A DNA stretch of 21,366 nucleotides from a virus: IMG/VR virus record IMGVR_UViG_3300043313_002362, positions 1 through 21,366 of that record. The stretch is one strand, 5' to 3'. The position numbers and the translations under genes were made by a program. Below, in pieces: positions 5,090 to 12,938 of the stretch (position 1 is its first letter; every line of letters starts with the position of its first letter). Below the pieces are notes generated by a model, which did not search any database, was not told the origin of the DNA, and saw only the letters and a list, made by a program, of their open reading frames with translations.

Positions 5090-7945
5090 TCACGACTTCA
5101 CTCCAACCAAGTCGAGGAGATCGGTTCTGAAGCCGTTCTCGTTGTTATCGACGGCCGAGAGTATGGTGTTTTTGAGGAATCGCTTGTACTCGACGCCATC
5201 CATTTGGATGATGTTCTCCAACTGCACATGTATCTGGGCCGGCCGCTGGTCGACTGGCGCGGCCGCGGACGCTCCCGCACCAAGGCCACCGAGGACGTCC
5301 ATCGCGAACGGGACCGCCTGGTCCTGTCTGACCACGGCTTCGATGCCATGCATCGTGTTGGCCGTTTCGTGACCCCAGTTGTGAAACCAGTTTCCGAATC
5401 GACCCTTCGTGCCAAGTGCGGTGCCTGGCTCTCCGGTGCGTTCGTCACCACCGCCGCCGTCGACGGTGCCTGGGGGTTGCGGGATCGGATCTGCCGTATA
5501 GGTGAAATGGGTGTTGCGATCACGCGTGGCCTCTTCGAGCGCCGGGATTAACTCGTTCGTGATCTTGTCGATTAATGCATCGATCTTTCCAACGAGGTCG
5601 CTGATCGACTTTTGAATAGTGTCGAACTGCGTTTCGATCGGACTACCGAACTTGATCTTGCCGATGTCGGTGATCTCTTTACCGTTCTCGTCCAGGAGCT
5701 GGTGCGTGTCGATCAGGTTCTGGATCCACGGCTTCATGTTGGCCGGGATCGTCGTGCCGAGCTCGATCGACTTTCCGACGAGTTTGCCGATCTCGTCCTT
5801 CATGCCGACCAGAATGCCGCCGGTGTCGCCGCCGGCCTTATCCAACAACGTGAAGGCGTTGATGATGCGCTTCGCTTCGGAGTCGATGCCCTGTTGCCGC
5901 AAGATCGGACCGAGTCCGTCCATGCTGACCCCGAATTCATCGGCCGTGGACTTCGCTTTGTCGAATGAAACGCCGACGAACTTACCGGTCTTGTCGAATT
6001 CGTATCCCAGTGCGCGCGCGTCGCTGATGGCGCCGTCGAGTTCACCACGCAGGTCAGACAATGCGCTGTTGGCGTCGTCGACTCCCTTCTGCGCGTCGTC
6101 GACCATCTTGTCGATGGCCTTGTCGAAGGCCTGCGCCAGTTCATCGAAGTGCTTTTTGCCAGCTTCGCCCTGCGACTTCCACGCCGCGGCCAGATCCACG
6201 CCGACGATCTTGCCGATCCGATCGATTCGTTCCAAAGAGCCGTACTGCTCCAGTAGCTTCTGCTTCGATTCGTCAATCTTGGCGTTGAACTTCTTCAGCT
6301 CGTCGTTCTGGCCGATGCCGAATAACTTCTTAAACGCTGGCACCAACTGCCCCGACAAGGACCCAATTGCCGATCCGATTTTCGCGCCAAGGGGACCGAA
6401 CGCGCTCCCGATGCCAGCGCCGATCGTGGAGCCGATCTGGGAGACGATGGACTTGAGGGCGCCCATGATGTCGCCGCCACCGGTGAAGGCGTTGGCGATC
6501 GTCTGCGAGATGTCTCCGAGATTCTTCGAGAGCCCAACCTTCATGCCGCCCCAGGCCTTATCCAAGAAGGACGGGCTCAGGTTGTCGCTGAACCCTTTTT
6601 TCAAGGGCTCGAACATCTTCGATAGATCCATCGACGATGCCAGGCGCGCCGGTTCGATCGTGATGACTTCGCCACTGAGCCTGAAGAACTGCTCCCACAT
6701 CGCGTCGGCCGCATCCGCAGCGGAGTTCGCCAACGGCACGAACTCGCCGATCTTGACGTTGTAGCGCTCCTGAAAGACCGTGATCGGATCGAGCGCCTTT
6801 GCCATGCGCTCGAACTTCTCGGCGAGGTTGACATTACCGACGAGGCGGGCGGCCTCCGCGCCGTCAAGCAGTCCCTCCTGTAGGTGTTTCAGATCAGACG
6901 GCAATACCTTCAACGGCCCGCCAATCGCATCGATCTCGCGCGCGATCATCTGTGCGCCGCTGATCGCGTCAGCGCCGCCGATCTGCCGGAGCGCCTTGGC
7001 GAACTCTTTGGCGGCTTCCGCTGCGGCCTTGTTTCGCTCGAACGAGACGGCCACTTCGCCGTCGAGCTTCTTCAGCGCCGCCTCTTGCTCTGCCGGAGAC
7101 ATGGAGGAGTTCGGCAGTTGCGATGGACCTGGCGCACCCGGTAACTTGGGCAACTTCAACGCCATCAGGCCAACCGATTGAAGCGCCGAAGCCCAGTCCC
7201 AGGTGCTGATGGTGTTCTTCTTTACCGAGCTATCGAGCGCGTCGAAGTTCTTGATAGCGATCAGAACCGTGCCGAGCGCCTGCACTGAACCTGTCGTCAC
7301 CCGGTCCCAGAGATCATCGACCGCATCGCCCGCATCGGCTAGCGCATTAACCTGTGCCTCGCCTGCCTTGGTGGCGTGCGACGCCATCTCGTCGTACCCG
7401 CTGGCAACAGCGGATGCAACTTCCTTGAATGACTTACCGAACAACAGCACGCCGAGGCGATTGCGCTCCTGTGCGTCCTGCACGCCACCGAGCGCCTTCG
7501 TGATCGTGTTGAACTGCTCATCCGGGGACATCGCCTGCAGCGCGGCAAAGGACAGGCCGAGCTTGGCGACGGCGCCTTCGACGCTGTTGCTGCCGCCGGC
7601 GAGATTGATGCCCAGCTTGAAAGCCGCATTCGTGAACGCGTCGAGCGATGACCCGGTCTGTTTCGCGGCATAGGCCATCTCTTGCAGCGTGTCTGTCGTC
7701 AGGCCCGTTTGGGCGGCGAGGTCCTGAAGTTTGCCGGCGTATTCCGTCGCCTTCCCGATCGCCGCGGTGATGGCGCCGACCGTGAACACGGTGCCAAACA
7801 CCTTGCCAAAATTCTTCGCCTGGTCGGATAGGCCCGTCAGCTTGCCGGAGAACTCGCCCGCGCTGCGTCGCGCATCACCGAGGCCTTTGGTGAACCCGGC
7901 GGTGTCGAGGCCGAGTAGAACTTTCAGATTGCCGATGATCGCCAT
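5090..7945 (-). CDS. Phage tail tape measure protein
   Basis: A 951-residue protein, the longest gene in the window. The N terminus (LKVLLGLDTAGFTKGLGDA) is the usual opening of siphophage tape measures, followed by long helical, alanine-rich coiled-coil stretches. Hydrophobic glycine-rich segments lie at residues ~50-65 and ~485-531 (GSTIGAGIGSAFGPLGAKIG). Such segments are thought to help the tape measure reach the host membrane. At about 1.5 Å per residue it would set a tail of roughly 140 nm, an estimate from family behaviour. The tail-assembly-chaperone-like gene ends 3 nt upstream, the normal neighbour. No tail-tube gene is present in the element. The reading frame is uninterrupted, so the gene is apparently functional. 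Confidence 0.92.
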   Translation of the reverse strand: MAIIGNLKVLLGLDTAGFTKGLGDARRSAGEFSGKLTGLSDQAKNFGKVFGTVFTVGAITAAIGKATEYAGKLQDLAAQTGLTTDTLQEMAYAAKQTGSSLDAFTNAAFKLGINLAGGSNSVEGAVAKLGLSFAALQAMSPDEQFNTITKALGGVQDAQERNRLGVLLFGKSFKEVASAVASGYDEMASHATKAGEAQVNALADAGDAVDDLWDRVTTGSVQALGTVLIAIKNFDALDSSVKKNTISTWDWASALQSVGLMALKLPKLPGAPGPSQLPNSSMSPAEQEAALKKLDGEVAVSFERNKAAAEAAKEFAKALRQIGGADAISGAQMIAREIDAIGGPLKVLPSDLKHLQEGLLDGAEAARLVGNVNLAEKFERMAKALDPITVFQERYNVKIGEFVPLANSAADAADAMWEQFFRLSGEVITIEPARLASSMDLSKMFEPLKKGFSDNLSPSFLDKAWGGMKVGLSKNLGDISQTIANAFTGGGDIMGALKSIVSQIGSTIGAGIGSAFGPLGAKIGSAIGSLSGQLVPAFKKLFGIGQNDELKKFNAKIDESKQKLLEQYGSLERIDRIGKIVGVDLAAAWKSQGEAGKKHFDELAQAFDKAIDKMVDDAQKGVDDANSALSDLRGELDGAISDARALGYEFDKTGKFVGVSFDKAKSTADEFGVSMDGLGPILRQQGIDSEAKRIINAFTLLDKAGGDTGGILVGMKDEIGKLVGKSIELGTTIPANMKPWIQNLIDTHQLLDENGKEITDIGKIKFGSPIETQFDTIQKSISDLVGKIDALIDKITNELIPALEEATRDRNTHFTYTADPIPQPPGTVDGGGGDERTGEPGTALGTKGRFGNWFHNWGHETANTMHGIEAVVRQDQAVPFAMDVLGGLGAGASAAAPVDQRPAQIHVQLENIIQMDGVEYKRFLKNTILSAVDNNENGFRTDLLDLVGVKS

Positions 7946-7948
7946 GGG

Positions 7949-8299
7949 TTACTTTCGGGTTGCCTTCCGGGATGGTTTCGGTTTCGCGGCCATGCGACTC
8001 GAGAGCTCCGATAACTTCTCGGTGAAGACGGACACGCCGCCGGCGCGTTCGACGAGACTGCTGACGTCACCGAGGGTGACGGTCGGATGATGTCGCTGCA
8101 GCAACGCCCAGATCATCGCGCGCAGATGTTTGACGCTGCCGGCTTCAACGGCATCGACGACTTGACCGAAGGTCACCGCCTTGTCGGGCGCCTCGAACAG
8201 ATCCTCAATGGCGACCATCGCATCTAGCGTGAGGGCCAGCGTGTGCGGTATGCCGTCGATGTTGACCGTCACTTCGTTTGGGTGTGTGTTCTCAGCCAA
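7949..8299 (-). CDS. Probable tail assembly chaperone
   Basis: A 116-residue protein directly upstream of the tape measure (3-nt gap), the fixed position of tail assembly chaperones, which coat the tape measure before tube polymerisation. The sequence fits the GTA/gpG-like type: an N-terminal strand pair (VTVNIDGIPHTLALTL), a helix with the conserved-looking AMVAIEDLF, and a helical core with LRAMIWALLQRH, ending in a basic tail. The start is TTG 8299 with GAGG six bases upstream; the first internal ATG is at codon 28. Many tail chaperones have a -1 frameshift extension. Here the tape measure begins too soon after the stop to leave room for one. Confidence 0.68.
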   Translation of the reverse strand: MAENTHPNEVTVNIDGIPHTLALTLDAMVAIEDLFEAPDKAVTFGQVVDAVEAGSVKHLRAMIWALLQRHHPTVTLGDVSSLVERAGGVSVFTEKLSELSSRMAAKPKPSRKATRK

Positions 8300-8367
8300 T
8301 TAATCCTCGGTTCTAATGAACAGTGGCGACGTCTTCGGCGCGGGACGATCTGTTTCAACTCGGTTCG

Positions 8368-9216
8368 CTATCCGCCATTCGTCAGCAGCTCCTTCACACG
8401 AGTCTCGACGTCAGCGATCAGCGACGCCCGATCGACCTCGGCGGCAGGGGCCGACTCGACGTCAACGCAGGCCGCATCGGCTTCAAGTTCCTCGAAGGTT
8501 AGAGGTCGATCGCATATCCTGGCCGCCGACTCTCGAATGCACGCGACGAACGACGAGCAGTCGCCATCGCCATCGGAATGGTCGCGGTAGGTGCGCGCTT
8601 GTTCGGCGAGCCGATACCGGACGCGATCGTGCATCTTGCGAGTCCAGGTCACCGCATTGCGACAGGCCCACCGCCAGGCCGCGAGTTCCGACATAGGATG
8701 ATCGCTGTACGCACGGCCGTTGATGGCTTTCACGAAACCGCTCTCGCGTCGAGGCTCGAGGACGTGGCCAATTTCATGAAGAGCGATGGCGTAGTCGACT
8801 TCGGAGATGATGGGGCGAAGAGCGATGGTCCGCGTGCTCTGGTCCGCGTAACCGGCGACGCCCTCGTGCGTATTCAGAATCGCGCGAATGCGATGATCCA
8901 GGCACAGCTGAATCGCGTGAGCGGTGAGCCTCGCAATCTCAGGTGAGGGGATGTCTTCAGCCGTGAGTAGTTCGCGGAGCTCCTTCGCTCGTTGTTGAAG
9001 GTCAGCGGCCGCACGGTCAATTTTTTCGCGTTGCTCGCGATGAAGTGTCTTCGCAGTACTGGGCTCCATTACCTCGATTGCGTTCCATTCGCTTTCGGTC
9101 AGGTCGGTAATCGTGGCGCCTTTTCGTAGCCTTTCTTTCGCAGCGGACAACCTCGACCACATGAGATGGAGCTCGCCCCGAGTGGGAATGTCATCAAACG
9201 ATTTGTACGTCCTCAT
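8368..9216 (-). CDS. Zinc-metallopeptidase-like protein with HEIGH motif
   Basis: A 282-residue protein. Residues 147-151 read HEIGH, preceded by a hydrophobic helix (DYAIA), and a glutamate in SELAAWRWA (E177) lies 26 residues on. This is the layout of gluzincin-type active sites, where two histidines and a glutamate bind zinc. The first ~90 residues form a charged coiled coil. The start at ATG 9216 shares an ATGA overlap with the preceding gene; a longer frame would run back through the collagen-like repeat. The 68 bases after its stop are non-coding. It occupies the stretch between terminase and tail genes where phages keep portal, protease and capsid genes. A role in head maturation is conceivable but unsupported; its substrate is unknown. 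Confidence 0.7.
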   Translation of the reverse strand: MRTYKSFDDIPTRGELHLMWSRLSAAKERLRKGATITDLTESEWNAIEVMEPSTAKTLHREQREKIDRAAADLQQRAKELRELLTAEDIPSPEIARLTAHAIQLCLDHRIRAILNTHEGVAGYADQSTRTIALRPIISEVDYAIALHEIGHVLEPRRESGFVKAINGRAYSDHPMSELAAWRWACRNAVTWTRKMHDRVRYRLAEQARTYRDHSDGDGDCSSFVACIRESAARICDRPLTFEELEADAACVDVESAPAAEVDRASLIADVETRVKELLTNGG

Positions 9217-9557
9217 GCGACCCCCTGGCCATCGCGGCCATCGCGGCCATTTCGACCGTCGTGGCCGTCGCTGCCTTTCTTGACTGCTAATTGCCATGAA
9301 GGGCCGGGAATGGTTCCGGGCTCATTCGTTAACGCGATCCACAAGGAGCCGCGGAATGTGCAAGTCTCACCAGCGCGATAGGTGCGCGTTTGTTCGTAGA
9401 CTCCGGTGTAGACGAGCGCCGGTCGAGCCTCGAGCGTCGCGATGCGCTGCTCGAGGGACTCGATCCGCTTCGTGTTTCCGTCAAACAGTTTCGTGACGAA
9501 ATCTCGAATGGGCGTAACGATGGCCCTGGCGATGGCGTCCATGTCGCTCGTGTTCAT
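9213..9557 (-). CDS. Carbohydrate-binding-module-like protein with short collagen-like tail
   Basis: A 114-residue protein in three parts. Residues 1-45 are a helical region ending in a coiled coil (NTKRIESLEQRIATLE). A small strand-rich module with the aromatic pattern of chitin-binding-like domains follows (TRTYRAGETCTFRGSLWIAL ... PGPSWQLAV). The tail is of G-X-Y triplets (GSDGHDGRNGRDGRDGQG). Coiled coil plus collagen-like repeat predicts a trimer, and the module may bind glycans at the cell surface. Similar arrangements occur in phage structural or fibre-like proteins. The start at ATG 9557 shares ATGA with the stop of the M41-like gene, preferred over 9575. The triplet region is encoded by a 9-bp tandem repeat. 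Confidence 0.7.
   Translation of the reverse strand: MNTSDMDAIARAIVTPIRDFVTKLFDGNTKRIESLEQRIATLEARPALVYTGVYEQTRTYRAGETCTFRGSLWIALTNEPGTIPGPSWQLAVKKGSDGHDGRNGRDGRDGQGVA
9217..9270 (-). repeat. 9-bp tandem repeats coding the collagen-like triplets
   Basis: On the plus strand near-copies of GGCCATCGC follow one another (best around 9226-9250), coding G-X-Y triplets on the minus strand. Such arrays change length by slippage, so the number of triplets may vary between relatives. Confidence 0.6.
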
Positions 9558-10042
9558 GGCAGGCTCTGACTCCAACGAAGGTGCGCGATATGGGCGCCGC
9601 TCAGGCTCCGACAGACGGAGAGATGCCGCGCCACGCGAACGAGCCAGGCCCAGTTGTGTTTGACGCAGGCCATCGCCGGCGCGTGCGCCCGTTTCAGCCG
9701 CTCTTCGAAACTCCAGATCGACACGGAGCCGCGGCGGTTGATGTCACGGCATTCGGCTCGAAGGAGTGTGTTCGCGTGCCTGAGATCCTCCGCGCCGAAG
9801 CGATACGGGCGCCCGGTCAGATGTTGCTCGGCGCATGGACCCGCGAGAAACAGCAACATCATGATGTCGTCGTCAACATGGCGTAGGCTGCCGTGGCGCA
9901 CGTGCCCGAGCGCGTTGAGTTCGCGATCGGGTTCGATCGTCGCGTAGCCGACGGGAATGCCGTTTGCGACGGCGGCGACGGCATGACCAGCTTCGTGATG
10001 GCTGACCACCAATTCATCCGCGGTAACAACGCGTGTCGCCAT
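9554..10042 (-). CDS. Stand-alone M41 (FtsH-like) peptidase domain protein
   Basis: A 162-residue protein with HEAGH at residues 16-20 (SHHEAGHAVAAVANG), a strand region containing ALGHVRHG, a helix LFLAGPCAEQHLTG and an aspartate in FGAEDLRHA (D86). This order matches the FtsH peptidase domain, in which the two histidines and that aspartate bind zinc. The AAA+ ATPase and membrane parts of FtsH are absent and the domain is shorter than usual, so unaided it could only cut unfolded or specific substrates. ATG 10042 follows the previous stop by one base; the longer frame to 10078 overlaps that gene. The stop is overlapped by the next gene (ATGA). It lies in the operon slot where head genes are expected. 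Phage or island copies of this family have no settled role. Confidence 0.75.
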   Translation of the reverse strand: MATRVVTADELVVSHHEAGHAVAAVANGIPVGYATIEPDRELNALGHVRHGSLRHVDDDIMMLLFLAGPCAEQHLTGRPYRFGAEDLRHANTLLRAECRDINRRGSVSIWSFEERLKRAHAPAMACVKHNWAWLVRVARHLSVCRSLSGAHIAHLRWSQSLP

Positions 10043-10043
10043 G

Positions 10044-10601
10044 TTAGGGATGAGAGGTCCTGACGAACGCGCGTGCAACTTGTAGCCAGCGGTCGCAAGA
10101 TTGGGGACTTCCCGCGCCGATCGGCAGCGGCCATTGCGAGTGATAGCCCGCCCGGCGACGGACGGCCTCGAGTTCCGCGTTTAAGCCGACGAGTGTCTGC
10201 ACAACGGGAAGCATGCGACGCGTGATCTCGCGGGCCTGGGCCGCCAGGCCGGCTTGTTCGACCTCTCGAGCGGCATCGACGGCCGCGGCCACATCCGCAT
10301 CGGCCGCGATCTTGGCCGGCATCAGCATTCGCTCTTTGGCATCCAGTTCGGCGATGTCGCGATGAATCTCGACACCACGCTCAACGATGGCGTTCGGGTG
10401 TCCTGCAGTGACCAGGGTGCCCGCGTACAACGCGTCACGCTCCGCCATCCGCTCCGCCCGCCGGCGCCGAATGAGAGTGAGTTCCTGTTCCAACGCCGTG
10501 CGGCGCGCGGTGGCCTGGATGACTGCGGGATCCGATTTGACGCCATTCAGCCGAATCTTTGCGGTGACGTCGCCAAGGGTTTGAACTGCTGCAGTGCTCA
10601 T
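10044..10601 (-). CDS. Unknown coiled-coil protein, 185 residues
   Basis: Not recognised. Most of the protein is helical with strong charge periodicity: residues ~35-70 (LEQELTLIRRRRAERMAER) and ~85-150 (IHRDIAELDAKERMLM, then alanine-rich AAAVDAAREVEQAGLAAQA) look like coiled coils, ending in a short basic tail. A scaffold-like or structural role would be possible for a phage protein of this build, but no capsid gene is present. ATG 10601 (MSTAAV) is chosen; a GTG at 10631 lies inside a palindrome and would add ten residues. Neither has a clear Shine-Dalgarno sequence. The downstream M41-like gene starts one base after its stop. Confidence 0.62.
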   Translation of the reverse strand: MSTAAVQTLGDVTAKIRLNGVKSDPAVIQATARRTALEQELTLIRRRRAERMAERDALYAGTLVTAGHPNAIVERGVEIHRDIAELDAKERMLMPAKIAADADVAAAVDAAREVEQAGLAAQAREITRRMLPVVQTLVGLNAELEAVRRRAGYHSQWPLPIGAGSPQSCDRWLQVARAFVRTSHP

Positions 10602-10624
10602 ACAAGATTCGAGTGTAAGGACAC

Positions 10625-10643
10625 GCTGCACATGATGTGCAGC
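10625..10643. promoter_or_regulatory. 19-bp perfect palindrome between two operon genes
   Basis: GCTGCACAT and ATGTGCAGC are perfect 9-bp arms around one base, in the only sizeable gap (49 bp) of this part of the operon. A further TGTGCA follows directly. No T-run flanks it, so it is more likely a protein-binding site or RNA-processing hairpin than a terminator. Confidence 0.5.
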
Positions 10644-10650
10644 ATGTGCA

Positions 10651-11013
10651 TCACCGTGGCACCAATCGCCAATTGCGGCTGTCGCGCAATAACAGAAACC
10701 GTGGATGTTGTTGGCCTGCTTTTATGGTTCGCAGCAACGCGCCGAGGGCGCCGGTATCAGCGATGTCGCACGCGGCCAAGGCTGCACCGAGTTCATAATT
10801 CACCTCGCCGGCGTCGATCACCTCTTCGCTGCTGAACGGCAGCTCGCGATCGCCAAGTGCGCCATCGATCGAATCGAGCAGCCGATCGTGTCTCGGGTCC
10901 GATGAACCCGGCGCCTTAAACGACTCACGGATCTGCCGCAACTCATCGCGTATCGCGGCCTGATCCTCGACGATCTGCTGCAGCAGTTCATAAATCGTCG
11001 CGAATGACGTCAC
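10651..11013 (-). CDS. Unknown phage protein, 120 residues, after terminase
   Basis: The N terminus is a coiled coil (IYELLQQIVEDQAAIRDELR). The C-terminal two thirds form a small helical domain with SSEEVIDAGEVNYELGAALA, GALGALLRTI and a final strand pair ending in NWRLV. This reads like a winged-helix-type fold seen in small phage proteins that choose or bind DNA, but I cannot name the family. ATG 11013 shares ATGA with the terminase stop, so the two are translationally coupled. The position directly after TerL would suit a packaging accessory; this is inference from order only. Confidence 0.62.
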   Translation of the reverse strand: MTSFATIYELLQQIVEDQAAIRDELRQIRESFKAPGSSDPRHDRLLDSIDGALGDRELPFSSEEVIDAGEVNYELGAALAACDIADTGALGALLRTIKAGQQHPRFLLLRDSRNWRLVPR

Positions 11014-12938
11014 CGGCGCGCACCCCCGCCGACAATGAGCAGCGAATAGGTCGGTTCGTTCTTGACCGGCTGTCGCAACATCGCGCCGATCGCTTGCAGG
11101 AGCGCGTCGATCGGATCGATTTTGTCGGCGCTGGCTGCGTGCGCCTTTTTCGGCAGCAACGAATCGTCACCGCGGCGTTGAACCACCACATTCGATGCGG
11201 CCCACTTCAGTAGCGAGTTGCCATCGTGTCGGAGACGTCCGTGTTTCACGCGCGCCTCGAGCTCGATCGCCGGCGGCGTGAATGACTTCGGGTTCTTGGC
11301 TTCGATGATCGCGGGCAGGCCGGCCGTCTGCAGCGAGCTGACGATCTGCGTCGACCCGAACGTATCGAACACGATTTCGACCACGTTGAATTCTTTCGCC
11401 CAGGCGCGAATGTCGGCCTCGATGCGATTGAAATCGATCAGCGTGCCTTCGGTCAGGACGAGGAGACCGCTGTCGGCCCACTCGCGGTACGCCGGCACCG
11501 CGCGCGCGCGTTCGTCGACGATGTCGGCGGGCAGGTAGCAGCGCACGAAGGCGACGATCAGATCATCCTTCTTGAACGTCAGGGCCACCGCGGCCAGGTC
11601 GTCGATCTGCGCGAGGTCGGCGCCGATCCAGCATCGTTGACCCTTGAAGTCCGCAAGGCGAAGAGCGGGATCGGCGCAGCGGTCCCAGGCGTCCATCGGC
11701 AGCCACGAGCTCGCGGATTGCAGCCATTGGTTACAGACCTTCGTGCGGAACTCGCCCTCGAGGCCCGGCGTCTGTTTCGCGTCCTGAGCGTAGGTCCGCA
11801 CCCAGGCGAGCGTTGGCGAGATACCCAGCATCGGATTGGCCTTCGGCCATACCGCTTCGTCGCGCCAATCGTCGCCGTCGTCGAGCGTATAGATCAGGCC
11901 GAGAAAGTGATCCGACTCGAAGCCATCGATTTGCAAGAGCACTTTGGTCAGCCGCGTGCGCATCGCGTAGCCAACCGATAGCAGGTCGTAGCCGGCGGTC
12001 GTCGGACAGGCCAGCAGCGGGTTGAGCCTGGCGCCCTGAGACGATTTCAAAACATCATGCAGCTCGAACGATTGCGCGTGCGATTCGTCGAGCACGATCG
12101 CCGAAGGGTTGAGGCCGTCAAGGTTACTGGCCTTCGAGTTCACCGGTTTGGCGCTCCCGGCTTCGAAGATGATGGCGTTGGCCAACGCCTGCGCGCCTTC
12201 GTCTCGCAGCCACGCGGAACGCCTGACCATCTTCTGCATGATGCCGAACACGATGCGGGCCTGCTGGCCGGTTGTGGCACCGCACACCACCGACGCGCCT
12301 GGCTCGTTCTCGCGCATCAGGTGATAGAGCGCGATGCCGGCCATCAAGGTTGACTTCGCCGCCTTGCGAGCCACCTCGAGATACAGCGTGGTGAACCGGC
12401 GCCGCGTCGCCGCCTGCCGCTGGCGCCACCCGAACAGGCACGTCACAACGAAGATCTGCCAGGGCTCGAGCTCAATCGTCGGCGTCGTCCACGAGCCCTC
12501 GACGTGCGGGCAGCGCTCAAGAAAGGCGCACGCAGCCTCGGCTTCGGCGTCGCTCCACGCGTACGGCCAGGATCCGTCGGTCGCGGCGCGCATCCGATCG
12601 CGATCCTGTCGCGCACAGGCCAACTTGACCCAGCTGCACGCCACGATCTGGCCTGACAACACGCCCGCGGCATATTGAGCGCCGACGCGCACGTAATAAC
12701 CCTTGGGACGAGCGGTATTCGATCGCTGCGATTTCGGCTTGGCCTTCTGGTTACGCCGGACTCGACAGGGCCTCAGCGTCCCTCGACGCGCCTTCTCCGC
12801 ATCGCTCAACCGCGGCCGCCCGCCCTTCGATTTCTTCGCCTTCGGGGTTTTGGATGCGCAAACTCCGAGGCCGTAGGCCTTCCGGACTCGAGCTCGCGAA
12901 TTCTTTTTACCTCCCCCCCCGGTCTTGCGCTTCACCAT
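11010..12938 (-). CDS. Terminase large subunit
   Basis: A 642-residue protein that would cut and translocate DNA during phage packaging. ATPase part: a deviant Walker A ARKAAKST at residues 190-197 and Walker B IVLDES at 281-286, with the preceding SNLDGLNPSA typical of HK97/Terminase_1 enzymes. Nuclease part: acidic residues D441 (WIGADLAQ), D525 (VFDTFGSTQ) and D608 or D611 (KIDPIDALLQAIG). The first ~80 residues are an unusually basic extension containing GRPRLSDAEKARRG, which recalls the start of P27-type small terminases. No separate small terminase was found in this element. A run of eight G on the coding strand lies at codons 7-9 (12913-12920). The start overlaps the HNH stop (ATGGTGA). 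Confidence 0.92.
   Translation of the reverse strand: MVKRKTGGGGKKNSRARVRKAYGLGVCASKTPKAKKSKGGRPRLSDAEKARRGTLRPCRVRRNQKAKPKSQRSNTARPKGYYVRVGAQYAAGVLSGQIVACSWVKLACARQDRDRMRAATDGSWPYAWSDAEAEAACAFLERCPHVEGSWTTPTIELEPWQIFVVTCLFGWRQRQAATRRRFTTLYLEVARKAAKSTLMAGIALYHLMRENEPGASVVCGATTGQQARIVFGIMQKMVRRSAWLRDEGAQALANAIIFEAGSAKPVNSKASNLDGLNPSAIVLDESHAQSFELHDVLKSSQGARLNPLLACPTTAGYDLLSVGYAMRTRLTKVLLQIDGFESDHFLGLIYTLDDGDDWRDEAVWPKANPMLGISPTLAWVRTYAQDAKQTPGLEGEFRTKVCNQWLQSASSWLPMDAWDRCADPALRLADFKGQRCWIGADLAQIDDLAAVALTFKKDDLIVAFVRCYLPADIVDERARAVPAYREWADSGLLVLTEGTLIDFNRIEADIRAWAKEFNVVEIVFDTFGSTQIVSSLQTAGLPAIIEAKNPKSFTPPAIELEARVKHGRLRHDGNSLLKWAASNVVVQRRGDDSLLPKKAHAASADKIDPIDALLQAIGAMLRQPVKNEPTYSLLIVGGGARR

Noticed and set aside
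5619-6764. 381-codon plus-strand frame inside the tape measure gene
   Set aside because: It is the antisense shadow of a clear tape measure gene, serine/proline-rich with no ribosome binding site.
7949-8010. Programmed -1 frameshift in the tail chaperone
   Set aside because: The tape measure starts 3 nt after the stop, leaving no room for a frameshift extension before it.
9229-9262. CRISPR-like short repeats
   Set aside because: The 9-bp units have no spacers and code the collagen-like triplets.
12124-12441. Additional minus-strand frame within the terminase gene
   Set aside because: It overlaps the ATPase domain of TerL in another frame and shows no protein-like pattern.
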